A stretch of 64,000 bases of DNA from NCBI RefSeq assembly GCF_002355515.1, contig NZ_AP014809.1:1441001-1505000 (forward strand), given 5' to 3'. This DNA is from Methylorubrum populi. GTDB taxonomy: Bacteria > Pseudomonadota > Alphaproteobacteria > Rhizobiales > Beijerinckiaceae. A model generated the notes under the pieces. The model was not told the origin of the DNA. It saw only the letters and a list, made by a program, of their open reading frames with translations, and searched no databases. Below, piece by piece: positions 24,983 to 32,539 of the stretch; within the stretch, counting starts at the first letter, position 1; each line of letters begins with the position of its first letter. The position numbers and the translations under genes were made by a program.

Positions 24983-25003
24983 CCGCACGCGCCTCGCGTG
25001 CGG
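24983..25003 (-). promoter_or_regulatory. GC hairpin immediately after the glycine riboswitch (expression platform candidate)
   Basis: CCGCACGCG and CGCGTGCGG form a perfect 9-bp stem with a 3-base loop, beginning one to two bases after the second aptamer. No U-run follows, so a classical intrinsic terminator is unlikely. It may be an anti-structure, a Rho-related pause or a processed 3' end. The remaining leader (24767-24982) holds no open gene with a ribosome site. Confidence 0.45.
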
Positions 25004-25004
25004 G

Positions 25005-25185
25005 CCCCCTCTGTCATCGGCCTGAGAGTTTCGCCCGGCCCCGAGCGGGGTCGCGACTTACACCATCGGCGGGAGCGTCCGCTCCGCTTTCCAGAGTGTT
25101 GAACGACGGGCGGTCCGGGGGCCTGAGAGTTTCCGGGGCGGTTGCTCCTTCGGCGGCCGGTTCACACCGGCTCTCTCCCGCTCGT
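25005..25185 (-). ncRNA. Tandem glycine riboswitch
   Basis: Read leftwards, two glycine-aptamer units follow each other. Unit 1 starts GCGGGAGAGAGCC and ends GGAAACTCTCAGG. Unit 2, about 15 bases on, starts near CTCTGGAAAGCGG and ends GCGAAACTCTCAGG followed by GATGACAGAGGGG. The duplicated ACTCTCAGG core, GGAGAG start and GACAGAGGGG end match the family, and each P3 stem is a GC-rich hairpin (GCCGGTGTGAACCGGC; CCCCGCTCGGGG). It precedes the L,D-transpeptidase and UPF0126 genes instead of gcvTHP. High confidence in the RNA family; whether it acts ON or OFF is not readable here. Confidence 0.88.
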
Positions 25186-25478
25186 CGCTGACTTGGCCGT
25201 TCTATCGCGGGAATCCGGGATTGACCAGGAAATTAGGTAGCTTGCGATCTATTTGGTGCGATACGACACATCATCGGTGGCCGATCGATGTGTCGGGCAG
25301 CAGGCGGAGGTGGCCAGGAGGTCACCGCGAGGGCCCGCCTGCGCCCGGCGCGCCGTTCGGCGCCCTTCGGAACCTTCGGCCCGGGTCGCGGGCTATCCGA
25401 AAGGGGCACGGGCGTGCGGCCTTGCATCCGCCGGAAGGGCCGCGGTCGCGAGGCGGCGAAGCGTGGAGCAACGCCGTT

Positions 25479-26501
25479 TTGGGCAATCGCGACATCATCG
25501 TCATCGGCGGCTCGTCCGGTGCCACCGTTCCGCTGAAGACGATCCTCGGAGCCCTGCCGCAGGACCTGCCGGCGGCGGTCTTCATCGTGCTGCATATTCC
25601 CGCGCGCAGCCTCGGCCTGCTCGCGACCGTCACCGCGGCCGTCTCCCACCTTCCGGTTCACCCCGCCGCCGACGGCATGGCGATCCGCACCGGCAACATC
25701 TACCTCGGCGTTCCCGATCATCACCTCATCCTCGACGAGGACCGGATCAGGCTCGGGCGCGGCCCGCGCGAGAACATGGCCCGGCCCTCGATCGATCCGC
25801 TGTTCCGCTCGGCGGCCGCGGTTTACGGCCCGCGGGTGATCGGGGTGCTTCTGAGCGGACTGCTCAACGACGGCGCGTCCGGTCTCGAAGCGATCAAGCG
25901 CTGCGGCGGCCTCACGCTCGTGCAGGATCCCGCCGAGGCGATCGCCGACGAGATGCCGCGCAGCGCCCTCTCGGTCATGGAGGTCGATCTCACCCTGTCC
26001 GCGGCCCGCATCGGCGACGTCCTCTCGGACCTCGTGCGCGACGCCCCCGGCCCGCGCCTGCCGGTTCCGGCCGAGATCCGGCTCGAGGTCGACATCGCCG
26101 CCGGGGAACGGATCGACAGCGACGTCCTGCGCCGTGTCGCCGACCCCTCGGCGATGTCCTGCCCGCATTGCGGCGGCGTCCTCTCGGAGATGCGGGAGGG
26201 CAAGCCGCTGCGCTTCCGCTGCCAGGTCGGCCACGCCTACACCGCCGAGGCGGTGGCCAAGATGCAGGAGGGCTCCATCGACGAGGCCCTGCGCGTCGCC
26301 CTGCGTATCATCGAGGAGCGGGCCGAACTGGTCCGGCGCATGGCCAGCGACGGACGCCGGGCCGGGCGTCCGGCCGTCAGCGAGATGTACGAGGAGCGCG
26401 CAGCCGAATACCGCCAATACGCCGACGTGATCCGCCGGGCCGTGCTCCAGACCCTGCCGTCACCGGAACCGGCAGACGGCGAGGGCGAGCAAGAGCCGTA
26501 G
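25479..26501 (+). CDS. CheB-type protein-glutamate methylesterase (no receiver domain)
   Basis: A 340-residue cytoplasmic protein consisting of a CheB catalytic domain: Ser in GGSSGATVPLK, His in IVLHIPAR and Asp in LSGLLNDGASGLEAIK. A C-terminal extension has two CxxC-like pairs (MSCPHCGGVL, FRCQVGHAYT) that could bind zinc, then a helical tail. The receiver domain of chemotaxis CheB is missing, as in stress-signalling CheB homologues (YvnB-like). The likely start is TTG 25479, preceded by GGAG; reading frame upstream to 25221 is open but not protein-like. The next gene encodes a CheB-CheR-kinase fusion, so this is a non-chemotactic sensory cluster. Confidence 0.85.
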   Translation: MGNRDIIVIGGSSGATVPLKTILGALPQDLPAAVFIVLHIPARSLGLLATVTAAVSHLPVHPAADGMAIRTGNIYLGVPDHHLILDEDRIRLGRGPRENMARPSIDPLFRSAAAVYGPRVIGVLLSGLLNDGASGLEAIKRCGGLTLVQDPAEAIADEMPRSALSVMEVDLTLSAARIGDVLSDLVRDAPGPRLPVPAEIRLEVDIAAGERIDSDVLRRVADPSAMSCPHCGGVLSEMREGKPLRFRCQVGHAYTAEAVAKMQEGSIDEALRVALRIIEERAELVRRMASDGRRAGRPAVSEMYEERAAEYRQYADVIRRAVLQTLPSPEPADGEGEQEP

Positions 26502-26565
26502 CATGGGCGCCCTCCCGCATCGGCCCCGCACCCGCCCGCGTCGGGACGCGGCCCCACCAGGGCAC

Positions 26566-26613
26566 ACGCCAAGACAGACGCCAAGACAGACGCCAAGACA
26601 CGCGCCACGACAG
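26566..26613 (+). repeat. 12-bp tandem repeat array between chemosensory-like genes
   Basis: Four successive 12-base units of ACGCCAAGACAG (the third ends AC, the fourth is GCGCCACGACAG), followed by a partial fifth. It lies in the 282-base gap after the CheB-type gene. No gene is supported in 26502-26783 apart from the ribosome site GGAGG before 26784. Confidence 0.8.
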
Positions 26614-26783
26614 ACGCCGAGATCCCCGCAAAGCTCCCCGCGAAGGGAGGCGGCATCCGGCTCGACGAACGGCCCCTGCGCGTCATTTGAGACTGGTCAG
26701 CGCACGCTGCGTCGTCCTACAGGCTTGGCCGGAATGCGCCTGCGGGTGAGCAGCGGCAACTTGAGCGGCGGCTGGAGGCGGTG

Positions 26784-29700
26784 ATGGCGAGTTCCTCCGA
26801 AAACGGCGCCCCTCAAGGCGGCAAGCCGATCGTCGTCACCCTGTGCGCGTCGGCCGCGAACACCCGATCCCTCGTCCATCTCCTGCAGGAGCTGACGGCC
26901 CGGCCCGACACGGCCATCATCGTCGTGCTCCAGCACCGGGAATCGCTCGATGCGGCCGAATTCGGCCACGCGCTCAAGGCGGCCGGGCACGAACTGACCG
27001 CCATCGGGCAGAACATGCCGCTCGCTCCGGGCCGGGTCTACCTGCCCGACCCGAACGTCATCGTCGGCATCGAGGGCGACCACTTCCAGCTTCGTCCCGC
27101 CGAGCAGCGCTTCGGCGAGCGCGGCACGATCGACAGCTTCCTCGTCTCGCTCCTCGGCGAGATGGACGGGCGCACCATCTCGATCGTCCTGGCCGGGACC
27201 GGCTCGGACGGAACCCTCGGCTTCAAGGCCGTCAAGGAGATGGGCGGCATCGCGCTCGCGGAGGAGACCGAGGAGTCGAAATCCGGCGAGCTCGCCGCGA
27301 GCAACATCCCCGCCGCGCTGGCGGATGCCGTCCTGCCCATCGACCAGCTGGCCGAGCGGGTCCGGGCCAGCATCCACCAGCTCGGCTCGAAGCCCCCATC
27401 GGAGGCGCAGCTCGACGAGGCCGAGACCTCGTCGGTGCTGGCCAGCATCGCGGCGGTGCTGCGCAACAAGACCGGGCACGACTTCCACGGCTACAAGGAA
27501 GGCACCTTCATGCGCCGCGTCCAGAGGCGGATGCAGGTCGCCCAGATCAACGACAGCGCGGCCTACGTGGAACACCTGCGCTCGCAACCGGGCGAGGCGC
27601 AGGAACTCTTCAACGACCTGCTGATCGGCGTGACGCAGTTCTTCCGCGACGCCAAGGAGTTCGAGATTCTCGAACGCAGCGTGATCCCGAAGCTGTTCGA
27701 GGGAAAGACCCGCAGCGACCAGCTGAGGATCTGGATCATCGGGTGCTCGACGGGCGAGGAGGCCTACTCCTTCGGCATCCTGCTGCGCGAGCACATGGCG
27801 AACCTCGAGGAGGTGCCGCAGGTCCAGATCTTCGCGACCGATCTCGACGGCCGGGCGCTGGCGGCGGCGCGAGCGGCCCGCTACGCCGAGACGGTCGTGC
27901 GCGACGTCAGTCCCGAGCGGCTCGCGCGCTGGTTCGTGCGGGAGGGCAACACCTACTGCATCGTCAAGGAAGTGCGGGAGATGTGCATCTTCTCCCAGCA
28001 CAGCATCATCAAGGACCCGCCCTTCTCCCGCCTCGACCTCATCTCCTGCCGCAACCTGCTGATCTATCTCGACGCCGAGCTGCAGAGCCGCGTCATCCCG
28101 GTCTTCCACTTCGCCCTGAAACCGGAGGGCGTGCTGTTCCTCGGCAATTCCGAGAACGTCTCCCGCCACACCAACCTGTTCGCGCCGATCGAGCAGCGCT
28201 CGCGCATCTTCCGCCGGCTGGAGACGCATAGCCGGATCCTGCCCGACTTCCCCTTCGCCGTGTCGTCCCCGCGCTTCGAGCACCGGCAGACGTCGAGCCT
28301 GTCCGTGCGCGCCGTCGAACCCTCCCTGGCCCAGCGCGCCGAGCGCTTCGTGGAACGCTACACGCCGGCCTACGTGATCGTGGACGAGACGCACACGGTG
28401 CTGCACTTCTCCGGCCGGACCGGGCGCTACATCGATCCGGCCGGGGGCGCGGCCTCGCTCAATCTGCTGCAGCTGGTGCATCCCGACCTGCGCCTCGACC
28501 TGCGCTCGGCGCTCGTGCGCGCCACCGAGGACGGGCGGACGGTTCATCTTCCCAACCGGCGGATCGAGCAGGACGGACAGAGCCTGCTGGTCGATCTCGT
28601 GGTCGAGCCGGTGAAGGACACGGCCAACCCCGGCCGGCACTTCTTCGTGCTGTTCAAGGACGGAGGAGCGGCCGCCACCGACACGGTCGCGTCCCTGGCC
28701 TCGTCCCAGGATCAGCGCGACCGCATCCAGCAGCTCGAAACGGAGCTGCGCGAGAACAAGGACCGGCTGCAGGCCATCGCCGAGGAGGCGGAGAGCACGA
28801 ACGAGGAGCTGAAGGCCTCGAACGAGGAATACCAGTCGTTGAACGAGGAGTTGCAATCGGCCAACGAGGAGCTCCAGACCTCGAAGGAGGAGCTGCAATC
28901 GGTCAACGAGGAGCTCACCACGGTCAACGGCGAGCTCGGCCTGCGGGTGCAGGAGCTCGGCCGCACCAACCGCGACCTCAAGAACTTCCTCGAAAGCACG
29001 CAGATCGCGACCGTCTTCCTCGACAACGACCTGCGGGTGATGCGCTTCACGCCGGCCTCGGCGGAGCTGTTCCACCTCGTCGAATCGGATGCGGGCCGGC
29101 CCATCGCCCACATCAAGTCGCGCATCGCCTACGACGAGCTGCAGGAGGACGCCCGCCGCGTCCTGCGCACGCTCAACAGCTCGGAGCGCGAGATCGAGAA
29201 CCCGCAGACGGGCACCCGCTACATGGTCCGCATCCTGCCCTATCGCAGCGTCGACAATTTCATCGCCGGCGTGGTCATCACCTTCGTCGACATCACCGCG
29301 CGCAAGCAGGCCGAGGCGGCTTTGCGCGAGAGCGAGGAGCGCTTCCGCCAGTTCGCCGACGCTTCCTCGGACGTGCTCTGGATCCGCAACGCGCAGACGC
29401 TCGCGTTCGAATATGCCGGTCCGGCCTTCGAGACCCTGTACGGCGTCATTCTCCAGACCTCCGGGCAGGATCACCTGCGATCCTGGCTGAAGCTCATCGC
29501 GCGGGCCGACCGCGGGGAGGTGATCGACACCTTCCGCCAGGTGCGGGCGGGCGGGCGCGTGTCCCACATCTTCCGCATCCGCCGTCCGAGCGACGGCGAG
29601 GAGCGGTGGCTGGCCAACACCAACTTCCCGCTCTTCGACGAGAAGGGACAGGTGCACCGCATCGGCGGCATCACCTCCGACGTCACCGATGCCAAGCTCG

Positions 29701-30290
29701 CCACCGAGCGCCAGGACGTGCTCGTCAAGGAGCTGCAGCACCGCTCGCGCAACCTCCTCGGCGTGGTCACCTCGCTCGCGACCCGCACCGTCGGACAGGG
29801 GGTGCCGGTCGAGAACTTCACCACCCGGCTGAACGCCCTCGGGCGGGCCCAGGCCCTGCTCAGCCGATCGGGCAACGACACCGCCGAGGTCAGCGCCCTC
29901 GTTCACGCGGAACTGGCGGCCTATACCAGCGCGGCGTCCAAGCGCGTCACGGTCTCGGGGCCGAAGGTGCTGCTGACCTCGGAGCAGGTGCAGAACTTCG
30001 CCCTCGCCCTGCACGAACTGACCACCAACGCCGTCAAGTACGGCGCCCTGCACAACGATGCGGGGCGTCTCTCCGTGACCTGGGAGCGCATCCAGAACAG
30101 CGGCCGCGGGAAGCGCCTGGCGCTGAACTGGGTCGAGAGCGACATTCGCGTCGAGCCGCAATTCCTGGGCCGGCGCGGCTACGGGCGCGAGCTGATCGAG
30201 AACGCCCTCGCCTATGCGCTGCAGGGACGGACCGAATACAGGCTCGACCTCGACGGCGTGCGTTGCCGGATCGAGCTGCCCCTGAAGTAA
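26784..30290 (+). CDS. CheB-CheR-PAS-PAS-HWE histidine kinase fusion
   Basis: A 1168-residue cytoplasmic sensor. CheB-like methylesterase domain, residues about 10-190 (VVLQHRE; GTGSDGTLGFKAV). CheR methyltransferase, about 215-485 (GVTQFFRDAKEFE; IIGCSTGEEAYSFG). A PAS-like segment is followed by a long coiled coil, about 650-730, made of near-perfect heptads (NEELKASNEEYQSLNEELQS). Two PAS domains, about 735-855 and 860-975. The kinase has the H-box VKELQHRSRNLLGVV and an HWE/HisKA_2-type ATPase (ALHELTTNAVKYGAL; GYGRELIENALAYAL). Start ATG 26784 has a GGAGG site; GTG 26781 is alternative. A single-domain response regulator follows, the probable partner. Such hybrids act in general stress or light/redox signalling rather than taxis. 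Confidence 0.93.
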   Translation: MASSSENGAPQGGKPIVVTLCASAANTRSLVHLLQELTARPDTAIIVVLQHRESLDAAEFGHALKAAGHELTAIGQNMPLAPGRVYLPDPNVIVGIEGDHFQLRPAEQRFGERGTIDSFLVSLLGEMDGRTISIVLAGTGSDGTLGFKAVKEMGGIALAEETEESKSGELAASNIPAALADAVLPIDQLAERVRASIHQLGSKPPSEAQLDEAETSSVLASIAAVLRNKTGHDFHGYKEGTFMRRVQRRMQVAQINDSAAYVEHLRSQPGEAQELFNDLLIGVTQFFRDAKEFEILERSVIPKLFEGKTRSDQLRIWIIGCSTGEEAYSFGILLREHMANLEEVPQVQIFATDLDGRALAAARAARYAETVVRDVSPERLARWFVREGNTYCIVKEVREMCIFSQHSIIKDPPFSRLDLISCRNLLIYLDAELQSRVIPVFHFALKPEGVLFLGNSENVSRHTNLFAPIEQRSRIFRRLETHSRILPDFPFAVSSPRFEHRQTSSLSVRAVEPSLAQRAERFVERYTPAYVIVDETHTVLHFSGRTGRYIDPAGGAASLNLLQLVHPDLRLDLRSALVRATEDGRTVHLPNRRIEQDGQSLLVDLVVEPVKDTANPGRHFFVLFKDGGAAATDTVASLASSQDQRDRIQQLETELRENKDRLQAIAEEAESTNEELKASNEEYQSLNEELQSANEELQTSKEELQSVNEELTTVNGELGLRVQELGRTNRDLKNFLESTQIATVFLDNDLRVMRFTPASAELFHLVESDAGRPIAHIKSRIAYDELQEDARRVLRTLNSSEREIENPQTGTRYMVRILPYRSVDNFIAGVVITFVDITARKQAEAALRESEERFRQFADASSDVLWIRNAQTLAFEYAGPAFETLYGVILQTSGQDHLRSWLKLIARADRGEVIDTFRQVRAGGRVSHIFRIRRPSDGEERWLANTNFPLFDEKGQVHRIGGITSDVTDAKLATERQDVLVKELQHRSRNLLGVVTSLATRTVGQGVPVENFTTRLNALGRAQALLSRSGNDTAEVSALVHAELAAYTSAASKRVTVSGPKVLLTSEQVQNFALALHELTTNAVKYGALHNDAGRLSVTWERIQNSGRGKRLALNWVESDIRVEPQFLGRRGYGRELIENALAYALQGRTEYRLDLDGVRCRIELPLK

Positions 30291-30374
30291 TCCGGTAAGG
30301 GAATAACCTGGGAAAATTCGCTGCACCGGCGATGCGGATAGGTTTTGACAACCTCTTGCTGCGCCGGAGCCGTG

Positions 30375-30749
30375 ATGACCCCGCCGACCCTTCCCCTGTC
30401 AGGTCGCCGCATCCTCGTGGTCGAGGATGAGTATTTCATCGCGATCGAGATGGAGCGCTGGCTGCAGGAGGCCGGAGCCGAGGTCGCCGGCCCCGTTCCG
30501 GACGCGGAGCGGGCACTGGCCCTCATCGAGACGGAATCGCTCGATGCGGCCGTGCTCGATATCCATCTCGACGGCGAGCCGGCCTACGTCGTCGCCGACC
30601 GCCTCACCGAGCGCGGCGTGCCCTACCTGTTCGCCACGGGCGAGGTCAGGATCGCCGAGGGCTCGGATTACCGCTCGCACCCCGTCCTGGGCAAACCCAT
30701 CCTCGACGACGAATTGCTGCGAGCCGTGAGCCAGCTCATCGCCCACTGA
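30375..30749 (+). CDS. Single-domain response regulator
   Basis: A 124-residue receiver domain with no output domain: acidic pocket VVEDEYFIAIEME, phospho-acceptor Asp in AAVLDIHLDGE, conserved Thr in FATGEV and Lys in LGKPIL. The receiver type (VVEDEYFIAI, P-x-x-x-E/D-E-L-L-R) is usual next to HWE kinases, so the kinase 85 bases upstream is its likely donor. Start ATG 30375. Bases 30750-30977 downstream hold no feature that I can support. Confidence 0.92.
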   Translation: MTPPTLPLSGRRILVVEDEYFIAIEMERWLQEAGAEVAGPVPDAERALALIETESLDAAVLDIHLDGEPAYVVADRLTERGVPYLFATGEVRIAEGSDYRSHPVLGKPILDDELLRAVSQLIAH

Positions 30750-30977
30750 GCCGGCGGCTGTCCTTCGCACGGACGAGCGGCCCCTCCGCGACCGTTCTGC
30801 GACGCACCGGCTTGCGGCTTTACCCGCCGGGATGCGAAGCTGCCGGTTGTGGACGATGTCCGCGGCCCGAGCGGGGGCTGCGAATCCGGGTGTCGAACGG
30901 CCCCGGATTGCCGTGCGCGATCCTCACAGGCTCACGCCCCGGAGACGATTCCCGACGCTCCGGCAAGGTGAAGCCCG

Positions 30978-31331
30978 ATGACCGAACCATGGACGAGCGC
31001 GGCTCTCGCGAGAGTCGAACAGACCACGCAGCTGGCATCGGAGATCCGCACGATCGTCGAACACACGAAGCTCATCATCGCCAGTTCGCGGGAGATCCTC
31101 GCCGCGCACGGCACACCGCATCCATCGACGCGTCCCCTGCCCGCTCGCTCGCCGAGGCCGCCGGACGCGCTCTGCGCCGCCTTCGACGCGCTGCTCGAGG
31201 CGGCGCGTCAGGCCGAGAAAGCCGGGGATCCCGACTTGTTCATCCTCATCGAGCGAGCCCTGCTCCAGGCCGGCGACTGCATGGAGCGGACGGCCTCGAC
31301 CCTCGCGCGCCGCGAGCCTCCCGTTCAGTAG
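30978..31331 (+). CDS. Hypothetical helical protein
   Basis: A 117-residue soluble protein of unknown function. The N-terminal helix (ARVEQTTQLASEIRTIVEHT) and C-terminal helices (AAFDALLEAARQAEKAGDPD, FILIERALLQAGDCMERTAS) are separated by a Pro-rich linker. The ATG 30978 has a weak AAGGTGA site. Codon bias is strongly GC3, supporting a real gene. No relation to its neighbours is evident. Confidence 0.6.
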   Translation: MTEPWTSAALARVEQTTQLASEIRTIVEHTKLIIASSREILAAHGTPHPSTRPLPARSPRPPDALCAAFDALLEAARQAEKAGDPDLFILIERALLQAGDCMERTASTLARREPPVQ

Positions 31332-31337
31332 GCCCGA

Positions 31338-31553
31338 TCAGCCGAGACCGCGCGCGCGGCGCCACGCCCGAAGTGCGCGCAGGCGCTCCTCGTAGGCGAG
31401 ACGAAGCGCGGTCTCGGGTTCGCCCTTCATCTCGGGCGGCGTCAACGCCTCCTCGACGACGGGGATCCCGAGTCGCTTGGCGATCTCGTCACGCCAGCAG
31501 GCATCGGCGACCGCGAACTCGATATCCGTGCGAATCGTGTCTTCGTCGTCCAT
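31338..31553 (-). CDS. Hypothetical small acidic protein
   Basis: A 71-residue protein (begins MDDEDTIRTDIEFAVADA; ends RALRAWRRARGLG) convergent with the preceding gene and separated by 6 bases. It has no signal or membrane segment. Start 31553 is preferred over 31568. Function unknown. Confidence 0.5.
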   Translation of the reverse strand: MDDEDTIRTDIEFAVADACWRDEIAKRLGIPVVEEALTPPEMKGEPETALRLAYEERLRALRAWRRARGLG

Positions 31554-31753
31554 GGGGCGACTTCTCATGCGGCGGAGCGAGGCGCTGTGAGCCTGCCCAA
31601 ACCGGGAAGGACCGACTTTAGCCTAGCCTGCGGTCGGATTCGAGATGTGGCGGACGGCACATCGGTGTCATCGATATCATGCCGAAGCGAATCGATTCCT
31701 TCGGGACGGCCGATCCGATCTCGGCACGGTGTCTCCCGGTCTCCCCGGTGTCC

Positions 31754-31801
31754 AAGCCGAGGATCAAGCCGAGGATCCTGCCAAGGATTATGCCAAGGAT
31801 C
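31754..31801. repeat. 12-bp tandem repeats at the 3' end of the tetR gene
   Basis: Four units: AAGCCGAGGATC twice, then CTGCCAAGGATT and ATGCCAAGGATC. They begin immediately beyond the tetR stop codon (31800-31802) and extend into the 3' flank. The period is the same as that of the array at 26566, but the sequence differs. Confidence 0.75.
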
Positions 31802-32438
31802 ATGCCCCTTGGGCCCGTCGCGGCTCGGGGTGAGCCTCGCCCGCCTCCCGGCACCGCGTGAAGGCGCTCAGCGATACCCGCGCGACCTCGCGCAGGGCGT
31901 CGCGGTCGGCGCCCGACGAGGCCAGGACGCCCATGCCGGAGGCGACCGTCGAGAGGAAGCGGGCCAGCGCCGCCGGATCGGCCTCCGGCGCGAGGTCGCC
32001 GTCCCTCTGGGCCTGGGCGAACCGCTCGCGCAGGTCCGATTCGGTCTGCGCGCGCCGGGAGGCCAGCTCGAAGGGAATGTTCTCCGAACCCTCCCCGCAG
32101 GCGAGCCCGCCCTGGACTAGGAGGCAGCCCGGCGGGTTGGCCGGGTCGGTGTGGCTCTCGGCGATGCTCGACAGGAAGCGCTCGGCCACCTCGCGGGCGG
32201 TCGCGCCCGCCAGCACGTGGCGCATGTGCTCGCAGCGCCGCTGCGCGTAGCGGTCGAGGGCGGCCTTCAGCAGCCCCTCCTTGCTGCCGAAGGCCGCGTA
32301 GAGGGACGGCGCCTTGATGCCCATCGCCTTCGTCAGCATGGCGAGGCTCGCGCCGTCGTAGCCGTGGCGCCAGAACACCTCCATCGCCTCGTCGAGGGCC
32401 TTGTCCGTGTCGAAGGACCGGGGCCGCCCCATCACCAT
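31800..32438 (-). CDS. TetR-family repressor of the adjacent RND efflux operon
   Basis: A 212-residue regulator. The helix-turn-helix is ALDEAMEVFWRHGYDGASLA then MLTKAMGIKAPSLYAAFGSK, ending EGLLKAALDRY, the TetR signature. The ligand domain contains ANPPGCLLVQGGLACGEGS, typical of the AcrR-like/TetR_C group controlling efflux pumps. It is divergent from the membrane-fusion gene, with a 100-base shared control region. ATG 32438 and ATG 32432 (MGRPRSFD) are both possible. Confidence 0.92.
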   Translation of the reverse strand: MVMGRPRSFDTDKALDEAMEVFWRHGYDGASLAMLTKAMGIKAPSLYAAFGSKEGLLKAALDRYAQRRCEHMRHVLAGATAREVAERFLSSIAESHTDPANPPGCLLVQGGLACGEGSENIPFELASRRAQTESDLRERFAQAQRDGDLAPEADPAALARFLSTVASGMGVLASSGADRDALREVARVSLSAFTRCREAGEAHPEPRRAQGA

Positions 32439-32522
32439 TGTCCGCGGGCTCCAAATTTCGTATCGAAGTTTTGTATCGAGTGGTAGATAAGTCTCTTGAC
32501 GCGCGGCGTCCACGCCGACATG

Positions 32523-32538
32523 TGTAGCGAACTCTACA
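32523..32538. promoter_or_regulatory. TetR operator candidate
   Basis: The inverted repeat TGTAG-CGAACT-CTACA ends one base before the ATG at 32540. A second motif, TATCGAAGTTTTGTATCGA, lies about 65 bases away nearer tetR. The palindrome overlaps the efflux operon's translation start, so bound TetR would block transcription or initiation. Confidence 0.5.
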
Positions 32539-32539
32539 G

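Noticed and set aside
24767..24988. N-terminal extension of the L,D-transpeptidase up to 24988
   Set aside because: The extra residues are Arg/Pro-rich, lie ahead of a good signal peptide and overlap the post-riboswitch hairpin; start 24766 is far more likely.
26566..26613. Possible CRISPR array
   Set aside because: Units are 12 bases and directly contiguous, with no spacers; no cas gene in the window.
26697..30326. 1209-codon minus-strand open frame
   Set aside because: Exactly antisense to the CheB-CheR-PAS-HWE fusion; leucine/Arg-rich repeats mirror the coiled coil of the real gene.
31618..32454. 278-codon minus-strand frame ending in ILGIILGRILGLILGL-like text
   Set aside because: It is the +1 frame of the real tetR gene; the hydrophobic ending is just the 12-bp repeat read in another frame, though the repeat itself is reported.
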